From the NCBI GenBank assembly GCA_032821775.1, contig JAVLRN010000001.1:3782001-3846000 (forward strand): a stretch of 64,000 nucleotides of DNA, in the 5' to 3' direction. This document shows, piece after piece, positions 57,973 to 64,000 of the stretch. Under the pieces are notes generated by a model. It did no database searches and had not been told where the DNA came from. It was given only the letters and a program-made list of their open reading frames with translations. The position numbers and the translations under genes are program-made. Origin of the DNA: Sanguinoderma infundibulare. Lineage: Eukaryota; Basidiomycota; Agaricomycetes; Polyporales; Polyporaceae. Within the stretch, counting starts at the first letter, position 1; every line of letters starts with the position of its first letter.

Positions 57973-60900
57973 CTAGTTTGGTACCGGTACGGTATTCGGG
58001 GGGATGGTGCTCAGAGCATGATTATCGATCGAGATACCTGTATGATACGGACGATTAGTGCATGTAATGCAGGACAATGGCATTCATCTACGTACTTCTG
58101 GTGGCGTTCGCGGTCTTGTAGATTCCGATGAGACGGTGGCTCAACTCGAACATGTCGTTACTGGACAGAGAGGTCAAATCAACTGCTGATGGGGAGATCA
58201 ATTGGTAAGGGACGTACCGGAGAGAGATGATGATGAACTGTGCGTTCTTCGTGCGGTCCTTGATGTAGTTCGCGACGATAGACACGTTACGGAAGTCCAG
58301 TGCAGCGTCGATCTCGTCCATGAAGTACAACGGAGTCGGCTATATGCGCGCATCAACAAGCTTTCGGAAACCTTTGACCGTCATGAACCCACCTTGTAGA
58401 CGTGCAGAGCGAAGACAAGCGCCAGGGAACTGAGCGTCTTCTCACCGCCAGAAAGGTTGGAGATGTTCTTCCAGCTCTTCTTGGGTGGCATGACGCTAAA
58501 GATGATGCCCTCGGAGAAGGGCTCCAAGTTGTCGACAAGCTCCAACTCGGCATTGCCGCCAAGCGTGATCATCTACTCGTCGTGTGAGATGTTGAGTGAA
58601 CCACACGGTGGCATCCGAGAAAACAGAGAGGCCCACCTGATACATCTCCTTGAGCTTCAAGGAGATCTGGTTGAAACCGGCCAAGAACTCCTTGAGCCGC
58701 TTGTTCTTCAACGTCTCGTGTTCTATCTTCTTTTCGTCCACCAGTCTGCAGACTGTATCGAAGTCCTCAAGGCGGCGCAGGAACTCCTCTTCGCGCTTCT
58801 GGTAGTCCTTGAGAACGCTCAGGTCCGGCTTCGCGTTCTTCACCTTCTCTGTGGCACGGTCAGCATGAGTCCAGGCCGGCGCCAGTAGCCCGAGGACATA
58901 CCATCCAACAGCACCACGTCTCCCTCCAGCTCCTTTCTCTTGAGGGCAACGAGCTCGATTTCGGTGTATGTGTGCAACTCGTGCGAGGGCGAGCGAGCTG
59001 GCGTCGTCGTCTTCCGTCGCCCAGGCTCTTTCTTGACTGGGGCCTTCTTTCCTCCACCGTCACCATCGCCATCGCCATCGTCTCCGCTGCCATCGCCGTC
59101 ACCATCGCCTCCGTTGCCTCCTGCGCCTTCCGGTTTAGCCGGCCGAGCTTCGTCTTCCTCGTCGTCATCTTCACTATGAGGGTGTCAGCAAACGTAACGA
59201 TACGAGTATTTATCTCGAGCGGTCGCAGCACTCACTCGACATCCTCGAGCTTGAGCTTGTCATGTTCGAAACTCCAGTGATCCAACCTGGTCTTGTTCTC
59301 ATCGAACGTCTTAATGATATCATCGAGCTCGCTCTGGATCTTCATCTCGCGCTGCCTGAACGCCTGGATCTCCTCCGTCTTCTCGTCCAGCTCCGTCTTG
59401 AGCTTCCCGAGCTCGTCGCTCGACTCCTCCGCCGCCGCTTGCGCCACGTCCACCTGCTTCTGCAGCTCGGCCATGTAGCCCTGCACCTCCTCGAGCTGCT
59501 CCCCGAGCTCGGCGAGCTCTGCCTCGACGTCCGCGAGCTCCTTGCGGTTCGCGTCGATGCTGTGCGTCAGCCGGCCGAGGTCCTTCTCCGCCTTGGTCTT
59601 CGCGACCTCGGCCTTTGTGAGCTCCTCGTTGGCGAGGTTGATGCGCATGCTGACGCTTTCGACCCTGGACTTTTGCGCGAGGAGACGGGCGCCGCCAATG
59701 TCGAGGATCTTCTTCTCGAGGTCACCGATCTCTTGCTCGATGTCCTTGGCCTTGTCTTGAAGTTTCTCGAGCTGGGCGGTCGCGGAGTCGATCGCCTTGT
59801 CGAGAGCGGCGATGCGCGCGACGTCGCCTGCGTCGGGCTTGCTGTGCGACCTGTCAAACGAGTTAGACCGACACTCATAGAGAACGGAATGGATGGAAGG
59901 ACGAACTTGAGGTTCCGGGCGATTTGCTCTGCGTCCGCGATCCGCTTGTTGCAGTTCTTGATGTCGAGGTTCAGCCTGTCGATCGCGTTGTCGACGCGGG
60001 GCCCATTCTGCTTGAGCTCCTCAAGCCTGCTCTCCAGCTGCCGGAACTGCTGCTGCGCCTGCTCGAACGCGCGCTGGTCGTGCTCGCTCTCCTCCTGGTA
60101 CTGGCGGACGGTCTCCGGAGACACGTCCGACTGGAGCTTGGAGCTCATCGCGCCCCTCTGCGCGGTGCTACCTCCACCTGACATCGTGCCGGAGGAATCG
60201 ATGAGTTGTCCGGCAAGTGTGACGACGCGCCACCGGCGCGAGCCGCCGAATGCGATGCGGTTTGCCTGGTCGAGGTTGTCCGCAACAAGGGTGTTATGGA
60301 GACCCTTGTAAAAGGCGGGTGCGAAACGCGGCTCCTTTGGCTTGATGAGGTCGAAGAGGCGGGGTACATTCTCAGGGGTCTGGATCCTCTCCATACCACG
60401 GTCGCTGAGCTTCTCGAGAACCATGAACGACGCACGTCCGACCTTTTGGCTGCGCAGATACTCGATGCAGGCCTGCCCCTGCTCGACGGTGTCCACGACC
60501 ATGTTGCTGAGCGCACCACATGCGGTGGAGACTGCGACATCGTACTTGTCAGGGATGGTACCGAGCGCACCGAGACGCCCCTAGATACGAAGTCAGTACT
60601 GATATCGAGGGAGCAAGTGCAAATTGGTCACGCACATGGAAACCGCTGATACGGCCTTGGCTCCTGAGACGGCTTAGGCTGTCAAGGACTCGGTTGTCAC
60701 TGGTATTCCTCTCTTGCGAGGACTTGGCGTCGTCGACCCTCGCACGTGAAGCCGATGCTTTGGCACGAAGGGTCTGGATATGATTATGCGCAGTCTGAAA
60801 CACGAAGGTCAGCCCACCATGTGCGCTGCAATAGATCACAACGCGACTGACCTGAAACTCCTTCTCGGCGTGTTGGATGTCGCTCTGGGTCTTCGCCTTC

Positions 60901-63759
60901 TCTCGCCTAAGACCGTCGAGTTCGGCCGTCTTCGCTTGAAGTTCCTCGCGAAGTTCCCCCAGTGAAGCTTCGGCCCGCTCCCTGGCTGCCTTTGCCTCTT
61001 CAGCTTTCTTCTTCAGAGCGTCGCGCTCACTCTTGGCGACGTCGATCTCCGCCTGCTTAGAGTTGATCTTCGCCATCCAGGGCTGAAGCTCCTTCTGCTT
61101 GAGCTCGATTTGATCATGGAAAACTTGCGTGCGATCTGCAGGAGCACGTTGAGAAAGGTACAGCCGGCAACGGCATACAAAGTAGCAAACCTTTCAAGCT
61201 ATCCCGGATCTCTTCGAGTACATTCTCCGCCTCAGCGAGGTCCCCTTCTAGCTTCTCGAGCTCTGCCTTCGTCTTCTCTATCTTCGCGCCGTTGTCCTCG
61301 ATGGCATGTTCCGCGGCAGTCTTGGAGTTCCCGTCCTGCACGGCATGATGAGCCACTTTCTCCCGAGGGTCATCTCGACAGGGCTTACCTCGTTGATGGA
61401 CTTGTTGAGCTTCTTTGCCTTGGAGTTGGCATGCTTGCGCTTCTCCTGAAGACTGATCTGGTCCTTCTCACGGGCAGCTAAATCCTTGACAGCCTCTTCC
61501 GCGGCCTTCTTGACGTCCTGTGATGCCATATGCGTAAATAGGAAGAGCGCGGTCGTGTCGCGCGAGCTTACCTCGTACGCAATGCGTTTCTTCTCGTAAT
61601 GATCCTCAAGCATCTTCAAATGGGTAACATCGTCCTTGTTCTGTTCTTGCTCCTCCTGTAGTTCCTTCTCTTTCTCGGACTAAAGAAGCGGTCATGAGCG
61701 TTAGTTGCCGCGCGAGTTGCTTATCACTTACCATCTTCTGCTGCAGCTTCGCCTCGTTGGTCAAGCACTGCCAGATGTAATATTGCCACAGACAAGATTT
61801 CGCGCGAACGAGGTCGTTCACCATCCGGAGATAGTCCTCGGCCTCCTTCTTCTTGGCTGAGAGCGCCATTCGGTCCTTTTCGGCGATCTTCAGCTTGTTC
61901 ATCTTCTTCTGACGGTCCTCCTGGAGCTGTTCCAGCTCGGCCTGCGCCTCCTCGAGCAGCTCCTTGTACTGCGCCGTGCCAATGATGTCCTCGAGATACT
62001 CGAGGAGGCCATCGTCGTCCTTGTTCGCGGCTTTGGGCTTCATCTGCGCAATGGACTCGACCTCGCCCTGTCACATGCGTCAGTCCAATTTGATTTCACA
62101 TGGCTCACAAACCATGATGCACGTACCTGCAGGATGAGGAAGCGGTTGTGGTCCAAGTCGATGCCACGACCCTTCAACAACGTTTGGACCTCCTTGTAGT
62201 TGCTCGCCCGACCGTTGATGCTGTACTTGCTGTTGTTGTTCTTGTACGCAGTGCGACTGACCACTAGGTTCGACCCCGGTACGACCTCGAAAGCGTCCGG
62301 TCCGGGCTATGGTCCCAAAATATTGGACACGGAACCCGCATATACAAGGACGGCACTCACCAAGTCCATGATCTCCCTGAAGTGCACTTCCACGCTGCAC
62401 TCCGTAAGGTCGGGGTGCTTCGCCGAGTTGTGAATGAGCTCGGAGAGCTTGCCTTGGCGCATCTTCGTCGCACGGTAACCAAACACGAACAGCAATGCGT
62501 CGATGGTGTTCGACTTGCCAGACCCGTTAGGCCCGACGATAGATGAGAACGACTACGAACATACTGTCATCACCTACATAGAGGGACAGAGAAAAATATC
62601 GTTCACTTGCCTTGTGGAACGGCCCGATCTCTTGCCTGCCAGCGTAACTCTTGAAGTTGATGAGAGCCATCTTGTGAATGACCAGACGTGGCTTGGGTCC
62701 TTCCGGTTCCGCGGGCGCAGGAGGAGGCTCGGGAGCCTCGCGAGGGTTAGACGATATCGGGGGGTCCAACAGAGACTGTTCTTCCTCGTCGCCTGATGCT
62801 GGAGTCGCCTCCGCGGCCCCATCCTGTACAGCTGCAGCGACCTCCTCAGCCTCTTCTTCCTCTTCCTCTTCCTCCTCTCCAGCGGCAGGAGGCTCCCCGG
62901 AGGAAGCAGCACGAGCAGGCGTAGGTTTCTTGACTGGCTCCTCATCCGGTTCCTCCTCCTCCTCCTCCTCCTCCTCCTCCTGCTCCTGCTTCACCCCCGC
63001 ATCCGCCATCTCCTGGTCCTCGTCCCGCGCCACTTCCTCCTCCTTCACTGGTGTCGCCTCCTCCTTCTTCACCCCCCGTCCCTTCGATGGCTGCGACGGC
63101 CCCGCATCGGGCTCGTCATCCGAGAGCACGTAGACCACCTTCGGCCCCTTCTTGGATCCCGGCTTCCCGCGCGACGGGGCGCTCTTCGACGGGGGCTTGA
63201 TCGCCTTCTTCTCGCCGTTCTCGCCGAGCTCGTACCCGTCCTCATTGTCCGAGTCGATGACGATCGTCGAGATGCGCCGAGTCGCGCGCGGGGCCTTGGA
63301 CGCGGCGACCGTCTTCCGCCGGGGAAGGGGCGGTTCCGTGACCTCCGGCTTGACAGAAGAAGCCCTCGTCTTTCTCGTCGCTGGGGCAGACGACGCGGGT
63401 ACAGCGGACGCTCTTGAGGGCGGCTTCCGTGATTTGGTCTTCGGTGCCGCCTCTGGCGCCTCGTCCTCGTCCTCAGTCTCCAAGGACGGACGCGACTTCT
63501 TCTTGGGGGGAGGGGTCGTCTCCTTCTTCTCCTCCTCGTCTTCTTCCTCCCGCACCTCTTCTAACGCCTTCTTTGAGCGCGTTGATGTCCTTCCTTTGGA
63601 TGCGGGTTGCACAGAAGTTGATCTACGCGTGCGGGACACGGGCTTGACCACGTCTTCTTCTTCGTCTTCAATCTCTACGGGATCGTTACGCTTGCGTTTC
63701 GACGTTGCTGCTGACGGCTCGACCGAGACCCGAGACCGGGATGAACGTCTCGGTGGCAT
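57973..63759 (-). CDS. SMC4: Condensin subunit Smc4
   Basis: Smc4 pairs with Smc2 as the ATPase core of condensin, which compacts mitotic chromosomes. The start at 63759 (MPPRRSSRSRVSVEP) begins a disordered, Lys/Glu-rich extension of about 355 residues. The ATPase head follows: VIHKMALINFKSYAGRQEIG, then Walker A SIVGPNGSGKSNTIDALLFV, FGYRATKMRQGKLSELIHNS. Long coiled coils and a hinge segment (about 60100-60570; MSGGG, RRWRVVTLAGQLID) lead to the signature NLSGGEKTLSSLALVFALHV and Walker B PTPLYFMDEIDAALDF, ending SISIDNHALSTIPPNTVPVP and one Asn. Exon 1 is 62611-63759; the last exon is 57973-58037. I estimate about 17 introns and 1600 aa; middle joins were not all fixed. Intron 1 has a GC donor. 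Confidence 0.95.
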
Positions 63760-63860
63760 CGGGGGCTTGAGGACCCTGGATGGGTTGGAATAGTTGCTGG
63801 CAGGGGATTGGGATTACGGTGATAATGGGCGAGTTCGAGACCGAACTGCCGCCGGCCACA

Positions 63861-63896
63861 ACGCGTCGCGTGTGTCACGCGTATGTCATGCACGTG
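63861..63896. promoter_or_regulatory. Two ACGCGT (MCB-type) sites plus CACGTG upstream of SMC4
   Basis: ACGCGT lies at 63861-63866 and 63877-63882, and CACGTG at 63891-63896, about 100-140 bp upstream of the SMC4 start. The same set of elements is found upstream of the TPX2-like gene. MBF-type control is inferred. Confidence 0.5.
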
Positions 63897-64000
63897 ACAG
63901 GCACGTCCTCGTGGCCAGTGACTCCCACCGACCGTGACAGCGTAGAAAAACGCCAACCACATGCAAGTCGCGACAGGGAGACAGCAAGATAAGGTAGGAA

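Overview
The window is nuclear DNA from a filamentous basidiomycete, most likely an Agaricomycete. The evidence is GC-rich sequence, genes broken by many short (about 45-70 nt) introns, and a typical Agaricomycete gene mix: a HET-domain protein, a FAS1 protein, a P450 relic and a K+-channel-beta aldo-keto reductase. The order cannot be settled from sequence alone. No tRNA, rRNA, CRISPR, reverse transcriptase or transposase was recognised.

Layout. 0-10 kb: partial FIP1 (polyadenylation, minus), divergent SYO1 (co-import of ribosomal proteins, plus), a possible 224-aa orphan gene (minus), and a TPX2-like spindle gene (plus). 10.2-27.4 kb: a 17-kb stretch with no recognisable conserved gene, apart from a 67-aa Cys-containing ORF behind a TATA-like box and a G-poor leader. 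27.4-31.3 kb: a five-exon gene resembling a nuclease-like Agaricomycete family, an orphan exon-like ORF, and a secreted FAS1 protein. 32-41.5 kb: housekeeping genes, namely K+-channel beta/aldo-keto reductase, coatomer delta, a Gfd2/YDR514C-like DEDDh protein, and the ubiquitin-eL40 fusion. 41.6-46.1 kb: accessory material, namely a P450 exon relic, a secreted proline-rich repeat protein and a HET-domain protein. 47-64 kb: UTP14, an NRAMP metal transporter, a 524-aa orphan gene, a CDK-activating-kinase-like kinase, and SMC4 entering from the right.

Functional threads. Ribosome production recurs (SYO1, ubiquitin-eL40, UTP14). Mitosis recurs (TPX2-like, SMC4, Cak1-like kinase). The TPX2-like and SMC4 promoters both carry two closely spaced ACGCGT (MCB/MBF-type) sites plus one CACGTG, which suggests shared cell-cycle control. 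For most genes I spliced the exons by hand and checked that exon sums divide by three. Three introns (aldo-keto reductase, NRAMP, SMC4) only make sense with GC-AG boundaries. The exon models are hand-made and have no RNA support.
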